Below are positions 25,192-36,390 of a stretch of 64,000 nucleotides of DNA, piece by piece. The notes beneath the pieces were generated by a model. That model made no database searches. It was not told where the DNA came from and saw nothing but the letters and a program-made list of their open reading frames with translations. The stretch comes from Sphingomonas hankookensis. GTDB lineage: Bacteria; Pseudomonadota; Alphaproteobacteria; Sphingomonadales; Sphingomonadaceae. The position numbers and the translations under genes are program-made. Positions within the stretch are counted from its first letter, which is position 1, and the number at the start of each line of letters is the position of its first letter. The DNA lies in the NCBI RefSeq assembly GCF_028551275.1, contig NZ_CP117025.1, forward strand, positions 3,412,001 through 3,476,000. The letters run 5' to 3'.

Positions 25192-26634
25192 CTATGGATT
25201 GGCGCTGCGGGGTGCAAGCGATACGAGCTTGCCGGGATTGAACAGGTTCTGCGGGTCCAGCCCGCTCTTGATGCCCCGCAAAGCCGCCAGCCGCGCGGGC
25301 GGGACGAGCCGTTCCAGTTCGCCGAGCTTCATCTGGCCGATGCCGTGTTCGGCCGAGATCGATCCGCCCGCCGCCGTCACCGCATCATGGACGAAGCGGG
25401 TGATGATCGGCGCGTCCTCTGCATACCAGCGCGCCGGGTCCGCCCCGCCCGGCGCACGGACATGGAAATGGACATTGCCGTCGCCGAGATGGCCGAAGGC
25501 GGTGGCGTGGGTGCCGGGAAAACGCGCCTCGGCCGCTCGCCCGGCCTCGACCATGAAGCGCGGCATGGTGTCGACCGGTACCGAGATGTCGTGCTGGACC
25601 GCCGGGCCGGTCGATTTCTCTGCTGCGGAAAGCGAGTCGCGCAACCGCCAAAAGGCTTCGGCCTGCGCCTCGCTGCTGGCCAGCACCGCGTCGGCGACCA
25701 GCCCCGCCTCGACCCCGCTCGCCAGCAACTCCTCCAGCAACGGTCCCGGTGGCGATTCGCCGGGGGCGGCCACCGCCTCGATCAGCAGCTGCCACGGATG
25801 GTCGCCGGACAGCGGTGGGCGGGCGCCCGGCAGATGCGCGACCGCCAGCGCCAGCGTGTCGGCCGGAATGATCTCGAAACTCTCGATCCGGTCGGTCGCC
25901 GCCTGCATCCGCCGCAACAGGTCCAGCCCCGCCTGCGGATCGGCGATGCCGACCCACGCCACCGCCCGCTCGGCGATCGCGGGGGCGAGCCGCAGCGTCG
26001 CGGCGGTGACGATGCCCAGCGTCCCCTCCGCCCCGACCAGCAGTTGCGTCAGGTCATAGCCGCGATTGTCCTTGGGCAACACCGCCAGCCCGTCATGGAC
26101 CGTCCCGTCGGGCAACACCGCCTCGATCCCCAGCACCAGCCGGCGCATATTGCCCCAGCGCAGCACCTGCGTCCCGCCGGCATTGGTCGACACCAGCCCG
26201 CCGATGGTGGCGCTACCCCGCGCGCCCAGCGTCAGCGGGAAACGCTGCCCCGCCGCCGCCGCCGCCTCATGCAGATGTTGCAGGATGACGCCGGCCTCGG
26301 CCACGGCCTGCCCTTCGCCCAGCTGCCGGAGGCGATTTAGGCGACGCAGCGACAGCAACACCGCCGATCCATCGGCCGGCGGGGTCGCGCCACCGACCAT
26401 CGACGTATTGCCCCCCTGCGGCACCAGCGCGACACCGTGCCGCCCGGCCATCGCGACCACGCTCGCGACCTCGGCAGTATTCGCTGGCTCGAACAGCGCC
26501 GCGCTGATCCCGTGATAACGCCCGCGCCAGTCGGTCAGCCACGGCGCGATCCGATCGGCATCGGTGGTCACGATCCGGTCGCCGAACGCAGCCCGCGCAT
26601 CGGCGACCATGGCGGCTATGGCGTCGGTCGTCAT
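25192..26634 (-). CDS. FAD-binding oxidase of the D-2-hydroxyacid dehydrogenase (GlcD/DLD) family
   Basis: A 480-residue flavoenzyme. The PCMH-type FAD domain shows VALVPQGGNTSMVGGATP and GARGSATIGGLVSTNAGG. The FAD-oxidase C domain has FGHLGDGNVHFHVRAPGG and ends SAEHGIGQMK, GLDPQNLFNPGKLV, all typical. It should oxidise a D-2-hydroxyacid such as D-lactate, glycolate or D-2-hydroxyglutarate and pass electrons to a quinone or ETF. Which one cannot be told. It is divergent from the small exported protein gene at 26711. Confidence 0.88.
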   Translation of the reverse strand: MTTDAIAAMVADARAAFGDRIVTTDADRIAPWLTDWRGRYHGISAALFEPANTAEVASVVAMAGRHGVALVPQGGNTSMVGGATPPADGSAVLLSLRRLNRLRQLGEGQAVAEAGVILQHLHEAAAAAGQRFPLTLGARGSATIGGLVSTNAGGTQVLRWGNMRRLVLGIEAVLPDGTVHDGLAVLPKDNRGYDLTQLLVGAEGTLGIVTAATLRLAPAIAERAVAWVGIADPQAGLDLLRRMQAATDRIESFEIIPADTLALAVAHLPGARPPLSGDHPWQLLIEAVAAPGESPPGPLLEELLASGVEAGLVADAVLASSEAQAEAFWRLRDSLSAAEKSTGPAVQHDISVPVDTMPRFMVEAGRAAEARFPGTHATAFGHLGDGNVHFHVRAPGGADPARWYAEDAPIITRFVHDAVTAAGGSISAEHGIGQMKLGELERLVPPARLAALRGIKSGLDPQNLFNPGKLVSLAPRSANP

Positions 26635-26710
26635 CCGAAGGGGTTAGCATTTCGATCCCCCTTGCCGCCAGTTCATCTGCGGTTAAATTCCGGCATAGGA
26701 TGATATCCGC

Positions 26711-27187
26711 GTGACCGCACTGCCGCTTTCCGCAGCGACCATGATGTTGCTCCTGCTCGCCCTGCCCGGCGCGGCACAGCGTCGTCCTGCCGAGGCGCCG
26801 CCGACGACGACCGTCCGGACCGAGGTGCGGGTACAGCGCGTGATCCTGCGCGTGCCGCGTGCGCCCTTCGCCCCCGTGTCCTACAGCGCGCCCCGCGCGC
26901 TTCCGCCGATCCAATGGGTCGAGAAGCGCACCGACCGCTGCGTACCGCTGCAAAATCTGGCGGCGGTGACGATCAGCCGCACCGACAGCGTCGACCTGCT
27001 GCTCAGCAGCGGCGGTCGCCTGCGCGCCCGGTTGGCCGACGATTGCCCGTCGCTCGATTTCGTGTCGGGCCTGTATATCAAGCCGAGCGGCGACGGGCGG
27101 ATGTGCGCGTCGCGCGACGTCATCCGGTCGCGTTCGGGTGGCCAGTGCCGCATCGCCGCGTTCCGGGCGCTGGTCCCGGCGCGCTGA
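26711..27187 (+). CDS. Hypothetical exported protein
   Basis: A 158-residue protein with a GTG start and a signal peptide (hydrophobic MMLLLLALPGAAQ, cleavage near residue 23). The mature part has a Pro/Thr/Val-rich segment, then RTDRCVPLQNLAAVTISRTDSVDLLL and three further cysteines, which could form disulfides in the periplasm. I do not recognise a family; similar small Cys-containing exported proteins are common in sphingomonads. It ends 95 bases before the helicase gene. Confidence 0.6.
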   Translation: MTALPLSAATMMLLLLALPGAAQRRPAEAPPTTTVRTEVRVQRVILRVPRAPFAPVSYSAPRALPPIQWVEKRTDRCVPLQNLAAVTISRTDSVDLLLSSGGRLRARLADDCPSLDFVSGLYIKPSGDGRMCASRDVIRSRSGGQCRIAAFRALVPAR

Positions 27188-27282
27188 CCCACGGAAAACT
27201 TGACTTTTCCGGTGTTTTTCGCAAGGGCCGGTCGGATTTATCGGAGCGCGGTCGTGTTGCGTTCCCCAGCCATGGAATCGCA

Positions 27283-28683
<1,401 letters not shown>

Positions 28684-28688
28684 TCGCC

Positions 28689-28895
28689 GTGGACGACGAT
28701 CCGTTCGAAACGGTCGCGGTACAGGCGATCGAAAGCCCGTGCGTGCTGGTCTGTTCGATCGATACCGCCACTGGCTGGTGCCTCGGCTGCGGGCGCACCC
28801 GTGACGAGATCGCGCGCTGGACCGCGATCGATTCCGACGCGCGCCGCGCGGTGATGGCGGTGCTGCCGCAGCGGATGGCCGTTCTGGAGCAATAG
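28689..28895 (+). CDS. DUF1289 family protein (Cys-rich)
   Basis: A 68-residue protein with the DUF1289 pattern: [20 protein letters not shown] holds four cysteines spaced C-x3-C-x8-C-x2-C, probably a metal site, followed by RTRDEIARW. The function of the family is not known to me. The start is uncertain. The GTG at 28689, six bases after the helicase stop, gives a typical length, while an ATG at 28635 would overlap the helicase gene. Likely cotranscribed with the helicase. Confidence 0.75.
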   Translation: MDDDPFETVAVQAIESPCVLVCSIDTATGWCLGCGRTRDEIARWTAIDSDARRAVMAVLPQRMAVLEQ

Positions 28896-28961
28896 CTTAG
28901 GCGGACCCTAGGCGCAGCCCGTGCGTTCAGCGCGCGATCTGTAAGCCCTGGGAGTATCGTC

Positions 28962-30176
28962 ATGGCCGTCACGCTCAAGCCGCTATCCGAACAGACCATC
29001 GTCATTACCGGCGCCTCGTCCGGCATCGGTCTCGCCACCGCCCGCCGCGCCGCGCGCGAGGGCGCCCGCGTCCTGCTGGTCGCCCGCAACGAGGACGCGC
29101 TGCGCGAGGCGGTCGAGGGGATTCGCCTGCGTGGCGGCAAAGCCGACCACCTCGCCATCGACGTTACCGCCGCCGATGCGCCCGAACGGATCGGGGCGAA
29201 GGCGCGCGAAGCGTTCGGCGGGTTCGACACCTGGGTCAACGATGCCGCCGTCGCGCTCTATGCCCGGCTGGAGGAAACCGGCATCGACGAACAGCGCCGG
29301 GTGTTCGATGTCGGCTATTTCGCGATGGTCGCCGCGTCGCTCTATGCCGCGCGCGAACTGACCGCGCGCGGGGGTGGTGCGATCGTCAATATCGGATCGA
29401 TCCTGTCGGACCGTTCGGTTCCGGTGCAGGGCGCATACAGCGCGATGAAGCATGCGGTGCAGGGCTTTACCGAAGCCTTCCGCATGGAGGTGGAAGCCGA
29501 TGGCAAGCCGGTATCGGTGACCTTGGTCAAGCCGGCCGCGATCGACACCCCCTATCCCGAACATGCCCGCAACCGCATGGATCAGCCCGCGCGCGTACCG
29601 CCCGTCGTCTACGATCCCGAACTGGTGGCCAAGGCGATCTGCTTTGCCGCCGCGCATCAGAAGCGCGACCTGACGGTCGGCGGGACCGGCTTGGCGATGA
29701 CCAAGATGAGCAACCTGCTGCCGCGCAGCGCCGACCGGTTCATGGAGAAATTTTTCAAGGAAGAGGCGCAGACCACCGACACCCCCGCCACGCCGGGTGC
29801 CAAGGACAATCTGTACGAGCCGCGCGCCGATGGCCGCGCCCGGTCGAATCAGGACCATTATGTCCGCAAGCAGAGCCTGGCGCTCGAAGCGCAGATGCGG
29901 CCGTGGACGACCGCAGCGCTGCTCGGCGGGATCGGCGTAGCGGCGGGTATGCTGCTGTCGCTGCGCGGATCGACGCCGCGTCGGCGGAATGACGAACCGA
30001 AGCTGCTCCCCCCGCCCCGCGCGCATCAGGCGGACGGTACCGACGCCAGCGCGTCCTATGCCGCCGGGATTGCCGATGAAGGGACGGTTCCCGGCAGCGA
30101 GCCGGTATTCTCGGAACGCCCGGCAGGTGCTCCGGTCGCCCCGAACGCGGCGGAGATAAAGGTGGCGCAGCCGTAA
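28962..30176 (+). CDS. Short-chain dehydrogenase/reductase with C-terminal membrane segment
   Basis: A 404-residue SDR. The NAD(P) motif is TGASSGIG (residues 17-24), the structural motif is NDAAV, and the active site is S (NIGSILS) with YSAMKH supplying Tyr and Lys. The core ends near residue 250. The remaining 150 residues are unusual for an SDR: a linker, then one hydrophobic segment (TTAALLGGIGVAAGMLLSL) and a polar tail, so the enzyme may be membrane-anchored. The substrate is unknown. GGGAG lies upstream of the ATG. Confidence 0.85.
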   Translation: MAVTLKPLSEQTIVITGASSGIGLATARRAAREGARVLLVARNEDALREAVEGIRLRGGKADHLAIDVTAADAPERIGAKAREAFGGFDTWVNDAAVALYARLEETGIDEQRRVFDVGYFAMVAASLYAARELTARGGGAIVNIGSILSDRSVPVQGAYSAMKHAVQGFTEAFRMEVEADGKPVSVTLVKPAAIDTPYPEHARNRMDQPARVPPVVYDPELVAKAICFAAAHQKRDLTVGGTGLAMTKMSNLLPRSADRFMEKFFKEEAQTTDTPATPGAKDNLYEPRADGRARSNQDHYVRKQSLALEAQMRPWTTAALLGGIGVAAGMLLSLRGSTPRRRNDEPKLLPPPRAHQADGTDASASYAAGIADEGTVPGSEPVFSERPAGAPVAPNAAEIKVAQP

Positions 30177-30196
30177 GGGCGCACCCGCTCTCTGAT

Positions 30197-30280
30197 CGTC
30201 ACCCCGGGCCTGAGCCGGGGTCCCGCTTCTTGTGCTGCCGTTGGAAGGAAGCGGGACCCCGGATCAAGTCCGGGGTGACG
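30197..30280. repeat. Intergenic inverted repeat, CACCCCGG type (copy 3)
   Basis: Arms CGTCACCCCGGGCCTGAGCC and ATCAAGTCCGGGGTGACG flank a short centre, matching the repeat at 981-1064 in layout and length (84 bases each). It lies between convergent SDR and gmk genes. Confidence 0.85.
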
Positions 30281-30307
30281 TCCTTCTATCGAACGGTCAG
30301 CACGCCA

Positions 30308-30970
30308 TCACTCGCCCGGGCCGCGCATCAGCTTGCGAATGAAGCCGATCACGCCGGTCTGGCGCGACCGGCGCAGGCGTTCGGCGGCGAGGATCGTCTG
30401 CACCTTGCGGAAGCAATCCTCGACATCGTCGTTGACCAGCACATAGTCATAGCCGTCCCAATGGCTGACCTCGGCCGCGGCGCGGGCCATGCGGCCCTCG
30501 ATCACGTCCGCGCTGTCGGTGTTGCGCGACACCAGCCGCTGGCGCAGCTCGGCCATCGACGGCGGCAGGATGAAGACGCGCACCACATCGCCGCCGGCGA
30601 TCTGGAACAATTGCTGCGCACCCTGCCAGTCGATATCGAACAGCACGTCCTTGCCGGCGCTCAGCATCGCTTCGACCGGCGCGCGCGGCGTGCCGTAGCG
30701 GTTGTCGAACACATGCGCCCATTCGAGGAATTCATGGTCGGCGACCATGCGGCGGAATTCCTCGAGATCGACGAAATGATATTCCTTGCCATCGGTTTCG
30801 CCCGGCCGGGGGGCGCGGGTGGTCGCCGATACCGACATGACCAGATCGTCCTCGGCGGCCAGCAGCTTGCGCGCAATGGTCGACTTGCCCGCGCCGGAGG
30901 GCGAGGACAGGACGAACAACACGCCGCGGCGCTTGAAACCGTGGAGGTCGGGGTCGGGCAGATGGCTCAT
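30308..30970 (-). CDS. gmk: Guanylate kinase
   Basis: A 220-residue enzyme that phosphorylates GMP to GDP with ATP. The P-loop is SSPSGAGKST; the GMP-binding region is SVSATTRAPRPGETDGKEYH; DIDWQGAQQL and IFILPPS-like VFILPPSMAEL are standard. Length is normal. The gene is monocistronic as seen here and converges on the SDR gene across repeat copy 3. Confidence 0.96.
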   Translation of the reverse strand: MSHLPDPDLHGFKRRGVLFVLSSPSGAGKSTIARKLLAAEDDLVMSVSATTRAPRPGETDGKEYHFVDLEEFRRMVADHEFLEWAHVFDNRYGTPRAPVEAMLSAGKDVLFDIDWQGAQQLFQIAGGDVVRVFILPPSMAELRQRLVSRNTDSADVIEGRMARAAAEVSHWDGYDYVLVNDDVEDCFRKVQTILAAERLRRSRQTGVIGFIRKLMRGPGE

Positions 30971-31131
30971 GGACCGGCCTATTCGCGCGTACAGGCGGAC
31001 GGCGTCAAGGGGCGACGGTACAAAGCCATCGCCCCTCGATCGGGTTCACACAGATGTGAAGGTCTGTCCGGCCGGTCGCGGGCGGCCCCGTCCGGCACCG
31101 GTCCGCCCGAGCCAGGCGGACCGGGTACGCG

Positions 31132-31338
31132 TCAGTAGCCGCGTCGCATCTTGTCCAGCTTGCGCCGGTCATAGGCCTTCTTGGCCACATAGCCGCCGCC
31201 CAGGATCATGCCCAGCGGCCCCATGCGGCGCATCGCGCTGCCCGCCAGCCAGCCCATCGCAGCACCCTTCGCACCACCACGTCCATCGCGGCGATCCATC
31301 TCACGCCCGACGAGCGCGCCGATAATCCGTCCGATCAT
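31132..31338 (-). CDS. Small glycine-rich membrane-associated protein
   Basis: A 68-residue protein I do not recognise. It has glycine-rich stretches (MIGRIIGALVG, GPLGMILGGGYVAKKAY) that could insert in a membrane, and a basic C-terminus RRKLDKMRRGY. Its ATG overlaps the stop of the upstream 72-residue gene by four bases (ATGA), which argues that both are real and translated together. Confidence 0.6.
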   Translation of the reverse strand: MIGRIIGALVGREMDRRDGRGGAKGAAMGWLAGSAMRRMGPLGMILGGGYVAKKAYDRRKLDKMRRGY

Positions 31339-31553
31339 GCTGCATCCTCCGTTTCGAAGAGTTGTTCCTTCAGTTCGGCGGCACCGCGCAGTACGGCCCA
31401 GCCGACCGCATAGGTTATCGCCATGGGCACGACGACTTTCAGTACATTGGCGACAATGGCACCCTTGATCGCACCATCGACGCTCGAATCGTCATCGCCG
31501 CTCATCTTGTCGATGGCCGCTCCGACCAATGCGCCTATCGTCGTCGCACCCAT
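31335..31553 (-). CDS. Small hypothetical membrane protein
   Basis: A 72-residue protein. It begins MGATTIGALVGAAIDKM, has an acidic spot DDDSSVDG, and then a hydrophobic segment (IVANVLKVVVPMAITYAVGWAVL) ending in an acidic tail. It is first of a two-gene unit with the 68-residue protein. Both share a GALVG element near the N-terminus. Function unknown. Confidence 0.6.
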   Translation of the reverse strand: MGATTIGALVGAAIDKMSGDDDSSVDGAIKGAIVANVLKVVVPMAITYAVGWAVLRGAAELKEQLFETEDAA

Positions 31554-31651
31554 ATTTTCCTCACCGAAGTTATACGGTTACAGCGCAGGAAGCGCCCGGA
31601 TGTTCCCTGTCGGCGCACCATCGGCGCCACGCCCTCACCCCATCGCCGACG

Positions 31652-31790
31652 CCAAAGTTCACTAAGTTCACACTCACCGCGTTTTCGCAGCCTCGCGCGC
31701 CACGGCCGTCAAACAATGGCAAACCAACTCGGCACGACACTCCCCAGCAGGCAGCATGGCATTCGTCCGCCGTGTAGGAAAGCGGCCGGC
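31652..31790 (+). repeat. Dispersed repeat with conserved ends (copy 1)
   Basis: It begins with a 24-base block containing AAGTTCACTAAGTTCAC (31652-31675), continues CGCGTTTTCGC-like, and carries CATGGCAT at offset 103 and GTAGGAAAG at offset 122. The same blocks occur at 44014 with offsets 101 and 121, while the middle differs. It fills most of the gap between the small membrane protein gene and the fumC stop. Confidence 0.7.
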
Positions 31791-31798
31791 GATAGCGG

Positions 31799-33184
31799 CT
31801 ATCCGACCATCGTCTCCGGCCGGACCAGCCGGTCGAACGTCGCCTCGTCGACCAGTCCCAGCGCCAGTCCCGCCTCGCGCAGCGTCAGCCCTTCGCCATG
31901 GGCGTGTTTGGCGATCTTGGCGGCATTGTCATAGCCGATCTCGGGCGCCAGCGCGGTGACCAGCATCAGCGAGCGTTCGACCAGTTCGCCGATCCGCGCG
32001 CGGTTCGGTTCGATCCCGTCGACGCAGCGTGTCGCAAAGCTCGTCATGCCGATCGCCAGCAGGTCGATGGACCGCAGGACCGCCGCGCCGATCAGCGGCT
32101 TGAACACGTTCAGCTCCAGATGCCCCTGCATCCCCCCGACCGTCACCGACAGGTGATTGCCCATCACCTGCGCGGCGACCATCGTCAGCATCTCGCACTG
32201 GGTCGGGTTGACCTTGCCCGGCATGATCGAGCTGCCCGGTTCGTTGGCGGGCAGATCGATCTCGCCCAGCCCGGAGCGCGGGCCGGACCCCAGCAGGCGG
32301 ATGTCGTTGGCGATCTTGGTCAGCGCAACGGCCAGCGTATTGAGCGTGCCCGACAGTTGCACGAGCGGGTCGTTCGACGCGAGAGCCTCGAACTTGTTGG
32401 GTGCGGTGACGAAGGCATGGCCGGTAATCGCCGCGATTTCCGCCGCAACCGCCTCGGCGAACCCCGCCGCGGCGTTAAGGCCGGTGCCGACCGCCGTGCC
32501 GCCCTGCGCCAGGCGCAACAGATCGCCTTCCGCCGATCGCAACCGGCGATAGGCGTCGCGCAACTGCGCGACATAGCCCGAAAACTCCTGACCCAGCGTC
32601 AGCGGCGTTGCGTCCTGCAAATGGGTGCGGCCGATCTTGACGATATCTGCCCAGTCCCGTGCCTTGGCCTCCAGCGATCCTGCGAGACGATCGAGCGCCG
32701 GGAGCAGGTCGCGGTTGAGCGCCACCACCGCCGCGACATGCAGCGCGGTGGGGAAGCTGTCGTTCGACGACTGGCCCTTGTTGACGTGATCGTTCGGATG
32801 GACCGGCGATTTGCCGCCGCGCTTGCCCGTCAGCGCTTCGTTGGCGCGGCCGGCGATGACTTCGTTGGCGTTCATGTTCGACTGGGTGCCGCTGCCGGTC
32901 TGCCAGATGACCAGCGGGAACTGGTCGTCGAGCCTGCCGGCGATCACCTCGCCCGCCGCCGCCTCGATCGCGTCGGCGAGTGTGGCGTCGAGGCCATGGG
33001 CACGGTTCACCCGCGCTGCCGCCTGCTTCACGATGGCGAGGGCATGGACGATGCCGATCGGCATTCGTTCGGACGGGGGGAACGGGAAATTCTCGATCGA
33101 TCGTTCGGTCTGCGCGCCCCAGTAAGCGGCGGAGGGAACCTCGATCGCGCCGATCGAGTCGGTTTCGGTACGGGTATCGGTCAT
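31799..33184 (-). CDS. fumC: Fumarate hydratase, class II
   Basis: A 461-residue oxygen-stable fumarase of the TCA cycle, interconverting fumarate and malate. Signatures seen are [52 protein letters not shown], and the family loop [16 protein letters not shown] with the catalytic serine. The ATG at 33184 gives the normal N-terminus; in-frame sequence up to 33352 overlaps the GNAT gene and is rejected. It is 22 bases downstream of the GNAT gene on the same strand. Confidence 0.96.
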   Translation of the reverse strand: MTDTRTETDSIGAIEVPSAAYWGAQTERSIENFPFPPSERMPIGIVHALAIVKQAAARVNRAHGLDATLADAIEAAAGEVIAGRLDDQFPLVIWQTGSGTQSNMNANEVIAGRANEALTGKRGGKSPVHPNDHVNKGQSSNDSFPTALHVAAVVALNRDLLPALDRLAGSLEAKARDWADIVKIGRTHLQDATPLTLGQEFSGYVAQLRDAYRRLRSAEGDLLRLAQGGTAVGTGLNAAAGFAEAVAAEIAAITGHAFVTAPNKFEALASNDPLVQLSGTLNTLAVALTKIANDIRLLGSGPRSGLGEIDLPANEPGSSIMPGKVNPTQCEMLTMVAAQVMGNHLSVTVGGMQGHLELNVFKPLIGAAVLRSIDLLAIGMTSFATRCVDGIEPNRARIGELVERSLMLVTALAPEIGYDNAAKIAKHAHGEGLTLREAGLALGLVDEATFDRLVRPETMVG

Positions 33185-33206
33185 GCCGACAAAACCCGTG
33201 GCCGCG

Positions 33207-33623
33207 TCAGTCGATCCGTTTCGACAGGAAGAAGCGGCTATGCCCCGGCGGAAAATCGTCGATCGTGCCGAAATGACCGAACCCCAGCTTTTCGTAGAAG
33301 CCGCGCGCCTGGAAACTGAACGTGTCGAGCCACATGCCGATGCATCCTGCATCCCGCGCCAGCGTCTCGGCCCGCTGCATCAGCGCGCGGCCGATGCCCT
33401 GCCGCTTATGGTCGGGCGATACCGCCAGAAATTCGACGAACAGCCAGCGATAGCCGATCTTGCCCCACAGTCCGCCGGTGATCGTGCCGGCGTCGTCCCG
33501 GACGACGATCGCCACCTGCTGCCGTTCGGTCGGGCCGACCGAGGCTTCGTTATGCGCGACCAGGATGCGCAGGATCGCGTCGCGCTCGGCCTCGCCGGGC
33601 GAAGCGACGACCTCGATCGTCAC
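33207..33623 (-). CDS. GNAT family N-acetyltransferase
   Basis: A 138-residue acetyltransferase. The acetyl-CoA motif is [18 protein letters not shown] (about residues 66-83), and [11 protein letters not shown] near the end is typical of GNAT proteins. The acceptor is unknown. It starts with GTG inside the end of sspB (four-base GTGA overlap), so it is translationally coupled to that gene, and fumC follows. Confidence 0.85.
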   Translation of the reverse strand: MTIEVVASPGEAERDAILRILVAHNEASVGPTERQQVAIVVRDDAGTITGGLWGKIGYRWLFVEFLAVSPDHKRQGIGRALMQRAETLARDAGCIGMWLDTFSFQARGFYEKLGFGHFGTIDDFPPGHSRFFLSKRID

Positions 33624-34102
33624 TTCTTGCGCTTGAAATCCACCGCGACGACGTTCGACCCGTCCTCGCTGGTCGCGATCGGCGCGTCGTTTTCGGGCGG
33701 GTCGTGCGGTTCGGGTTCGTCGCCCGGCTCGTCATTCGCCTGAAAGCGCAGTTCGAAATTGACCGCGGGATCGTGGAAGCCGGTGATCGCGGCATAGGGA
33801 ATGACGAGGGTCGACGGGATGCCGCCGAAGCTCAGGCCGACCGAAAAGCGTTCACCATCGACGGTCAGGTCCCAGAAACGGTGCTGGATGACGATCGTCA
33901 TCTCGTCCGGAAACCGCTCGATCAGCCGCTTGGGGATGTCGACGCCGGGGGCCTGGGTCTTGAAGGTGATATAGAAGTGATGCTCGCCCGGCAGCGCGCC
34001 GGTGGCGGACACCTGCCCGAGGACGCGGCCGACGACGGCGCGCAGGGCTTCCTGGACGATCTCGTCATAGGGGATCAGGCTGTCGGCGACGGGCTGGCTC
34101 AT
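33620..34102 (-). CDS. sspB: SspB-alpha type ClpXP adaptor
   Basis: A 160-residue alphaproteobacterial SspB. The core reads [50 protein letters not shown] and [24 protein letters not shown], and an acidic linker leads to the C-terminal [10 protein letters not shown], the region that contacts ClpX. By family it delivers ssrA-tagged and other substrates to ClpXP. The ATG at 34102 starts the domain correctly; longer upstream sequence lies antisense to hisB. It is divergent from the his operon (81-base gap). Confidence 0.9.
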   Translation of the reverse strand: MSQPVADSLIPYDEIVQEALRAVVGRVLGQVSATGALPGEHHFYITFKTQAPGVDIPKRLIERFPDEMTIVIQHRFWDLTVDGERFSVGLSFGGIPSTLVIPYAAITGFHDPAVNFELRFQANDEPGDEPEPHDPPENDAPIATSEDGSNVVAVDFKRKK

Positions 34103-34183
34103 AGCGCCTTGGGTAGCGGCGTTTGCCGGTCCGTCAAGATTCGTTGCGTTGCATGGGATGCGCCACACGCTATGGAGACGCCC

Positions 34184-34771
34184 ATGCGCACCGCCACCAT
34201 CGCCCGCACGACCAGCGAGACGTCGATTGACGTCACGGTCAATCTCGACGGTACCGGCATCTATGACGTGTCGACCGGGGTCGGATTCTTCGACCATATG
34301 CTCGAACAGCTGTCGCGGCATTCGCTGATCGACCTGACCGTGCGGACCAAGGGCGACCTGCATATCGATGCGCACCACACGGTCGAGGATACCGGCATCG
34401 CGATCGGCGAGGCGTTCGCCAAGGCGCTGGGCGACAAGCGCGGCATCCGCCGCTATGGCGACGCGCTGTCGCCGATGGACGAGACGCTGACCCGCGTGGC
34501 ATTGGACATTTCCGGCCGTCCGTGGCTGGTGTGGAAGGTGCAGTTCACCCAGGCGCAGCTCGGCACGATGGATACCGAGATGTTCGGCCATTTCTGCCAC
34601 AGCTTCGCGCAGGCAGCGGGCATCACGCTGCATGTCGAGACGCTCTACGGCACCAACAACCATCATATCGCCGAGAGCATCTTCAAGGGGCTGGCCCGCG
34701 CCCTGCGCACCGCGACCGAAATCGACCCGCGCAAGGCCGATGCCATCCCGTCGACCAAGGGAGTATTGTGA
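34184..34771 (+). CDS. hisB: Imidazoleglycerol-phosphate dehydratase
   Basis: A 195-residue monofunctional HisB, sixth step of histidine synthesis. It shows [35 protein letters not shown] and [19 protein letters not shown], with the manganese-binding histidines. The ATG at 34184 follows GGAG; an in-frame ATG at 34172 is possible but has no ribosome-binding site. First gene of an eight-gene same-strand run, ending one base before the next start region. Confidence 0.96.
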   Translation: MRTATIARTTSETSIDVTVNLDGTGIYDVSTGVGFFDHMLEQLSRHSLIDLTVRTKGDLHIDAHHTVEDTGIAIGEAFAKALGDKRGIRRYGDALSPMDETLTRVALDISGRPWLVWKVQFTQAQLGTMDTEMFGHFCHSFAQAAGITLHVETLYGTNNHHIAESIFKGLARALRTATEIDPRKADAIPSTKGVL

Positions 34772-34772
34772 C

Positions 34773-35078
34773 ATGGTAGCCCGTCCGATGCAGCCGATGT
34801 GCCTGGCAATGCTGAGCTATGTGAAGCCGCTGGACGAGGTCGACGTCCACCGCGACGCGCATGTCGCGTGGATCAAGGCGGCGATGGACGAGGGCACGAT
34901 GCTGCTGGCCGGGCGTCGCAACCCGCCGACCGGCGGCGTGCTGCTGTTCCGGGGGGAAGAAGACGCGGTGCGCGCGGTTGCCGAGACCGATCCGTTCGTG
35001 GTCAACGGCGTCGCCACGGTCGAGGTCGTCGCCTTCACCATGACGCTGGCGATGGACCAGATCGGCCAGCTGTTTTGA
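34773..35078 (+). CDS. YciI-like protein within the his operon
   Basis: A 101-residue ferredoxin-like fold protein of the YciI family: [33 protein letters not shown] opening with the conserved His (RDAHVAW) and [13 protein letters not shown] near the end. Function is unknown for most members. It sits between hisB and hisH, one base after the hisB stop, and its TGA overlaps the TTG start of hisH, so it is tightly built into the histidine operon. GGAG lies upstream of the ATG at 34773. Confidence 0.82.
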   Translation: MVARPMQPMCLAMLSYVKPLDEVDVHRDAHVAWIKAAMDEGTMLLAGRRNPPTGGVLLFRGEEDAVRAVAETDPFVVNGVATVEVVAFTMTLAMDQIGQLF

Positions 35079-35674
35079 TCGCACTGATCGATTACGGCGC
35101 GGGCAATCTCCAGTCGGTCGCCAATGCGCTGAAGGTAGCGGGTGCGGCCGATCTGGCGATCACCGCCGACCCGGATGCGGTCGCGAAGGCCGACCGGATC
35201 GTGCTGCCCGGCGTCGGCGCCTTTGCCGCGTGCATGAACGGGCTGACCGCGATCCCCGGCATGGTCGAGGCGATGCGGTCGCGGGTGCTGAACGGCGGCG
35301 TGCCGTTTCTGGGCGTGTGCGTCGGCATGCAGTTGTTGGCGACTACCGGCGAGGAGTTCGGCAGCCATGCCGGCCTCGGCTGGATCGAAGGCACCGTCCG
35401 GCGCCTGACCCCCGCCCCCGGCGTCACCGTGCCGCACATGGGCTGGAACGACGTGGTGCCGGTCCGCGAGCACCCGCTGCTGGTGCCCGGCGAAGCCTAT
35501 TTCCTGCACAGCTATGCGTTCGAGGGCGAGGATGTACTGGCCACGACCGACCATGGCGGCCCGGTGACCGCGGCGATCGGCCGCGACAATATCCTCGGCG
35601 CGCAGTTCCACCCCGAAAAGAGCCAGCGCTACGGATTGGCGCTGCTGGAGAGGTTTCTCAAATGGCGTCCTTGA
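35075..35674 (+). CDS. hisH: Imidazole glycerol phosphate synthase, glutaminase subunit
   Basis: A 199-residue class I glutamine amidotransferase feeding ammonia to HisF. The N-terminus is [17 protein letters not shown], the nucleophile is Cys in [11 protein letters not shown], and His/Glu lie in QFHPEKSQ. The start is TTG at 35075, overlapping the previous stop (TTGA); no ATG fits the family N-terminus. The 3' end overlaps hisA by 13 bases. Confidence 0.95.
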   Translation: MIALIDYGAGNLQSVANALKVAGAADLAITADPDAVAKADRIVLPGVGAFAACMNGLTAIPGMVEAMRSRVLNGGVPFLGVCVGMQLLATTGEEFGSHAGLGWIEGTVRRLTPAPGVTVPHMGWNDVVPVREHPLLVPGEAYFLHSYAFEGEDVLATTDHGGPVTAAIGRDNILGAQFHPEKSQRYGLALLERFLKWRP

Positions 35675-36390
35675 CGGTTTTTCCGGCAATCGACCTCAAA
35701 GGCGGACAGGTCGTCCGTCTGGCCGAGGGCGATATGGACCGTGCCACGGTCTATGGCGACGATCCCGCGCATCAGGCGACGTTGTTTGCCGATGCCGGGG
35801 CGGATCATCTGCACGTCGTCGATCTGGACGGCGCCTTTGCGGGCCAGTCGGTCAATGGCGATGCGGTGGCGGGTATCCTCAAGGCGTTTCCAGGCCGGGT
35901 GCAGCTGGGCGGCGGCATCCGCAACCGCGCCAATGTCGACCGCTGGCTCGACCTCGGCGTCGCGCGGGTCGTGATCGGCACCGCCGCGCTGGAAGACCCC
36001 GATTTCGTGCGCGAAGCCGCCGCCGCCTGTCCGGGACGGATCGTGGTGGCGGTCGATGCGTGGGACGGCATGGTCGCGACGCGCGGCTGGGCGGATGTGT
36101 CGACGGTGTCGGTCACCGACCTCGCCCGCCGGTTCGAGGATGCCGGGGTGGCCGCCGTCCTGTTCACCGATGTCGGTCGCGACGGGATGTTGAAAGGTTG
36201 CAATGTCGAGGCGACGGCCGCGCTGGCCGCCGCCGTATCGATCCCGGTCATCGCCAGCGGCGGCGTGGCGGGGATCGAGGACATCCATGCGCTGAAGGGC
36301 AAGCCCGGCATCGAGGGCGTCATCACCGGCCGGGCGCTGTATGACGGTCGCCTCGACCTCGCCGAAGCGATCCGGGTCGCTGCCGCATGA
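35662..36390 (+). CDS. hisA: Phosphoribosylformimino-AICAR-phosphate isomerase
   Basis: A 242-residue (beta/alpha)8 isomerase, fourth step of histidine synthesis. [14 protein letters not shown] carries the first catalytic Asp; [14 protein letters not shown] and [13 protein letters not shown] carry the second Asp and the phosphate-binding loop. GGIRN and [10 protein letters not shown] match family phosphate loops. It overlaps hisH and its stop overlaps the hisF start (ATGA). Confidence 0.95.
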   Translation: MASLTVFPAIDLKGGQVVRLAEGDMDRATVYGDDPAHQATLFADAGADHLHVVDLDGAFAGQSVNGDAVAGILKAFPGRVQLGGGIRNRANVDRWLDLGVARVVIGTAALEDPDFVREAAAACPGRIVVAVDAWDGMVATRGWADVSTVSVTDLARRFEDAGVAAVLFTDVGRDGMLKGCNVEATAALAAAVSIPVIASGGVAGIEDIHALKGKPGIEGVITGRALYDGRLDLAEAIRVAAA

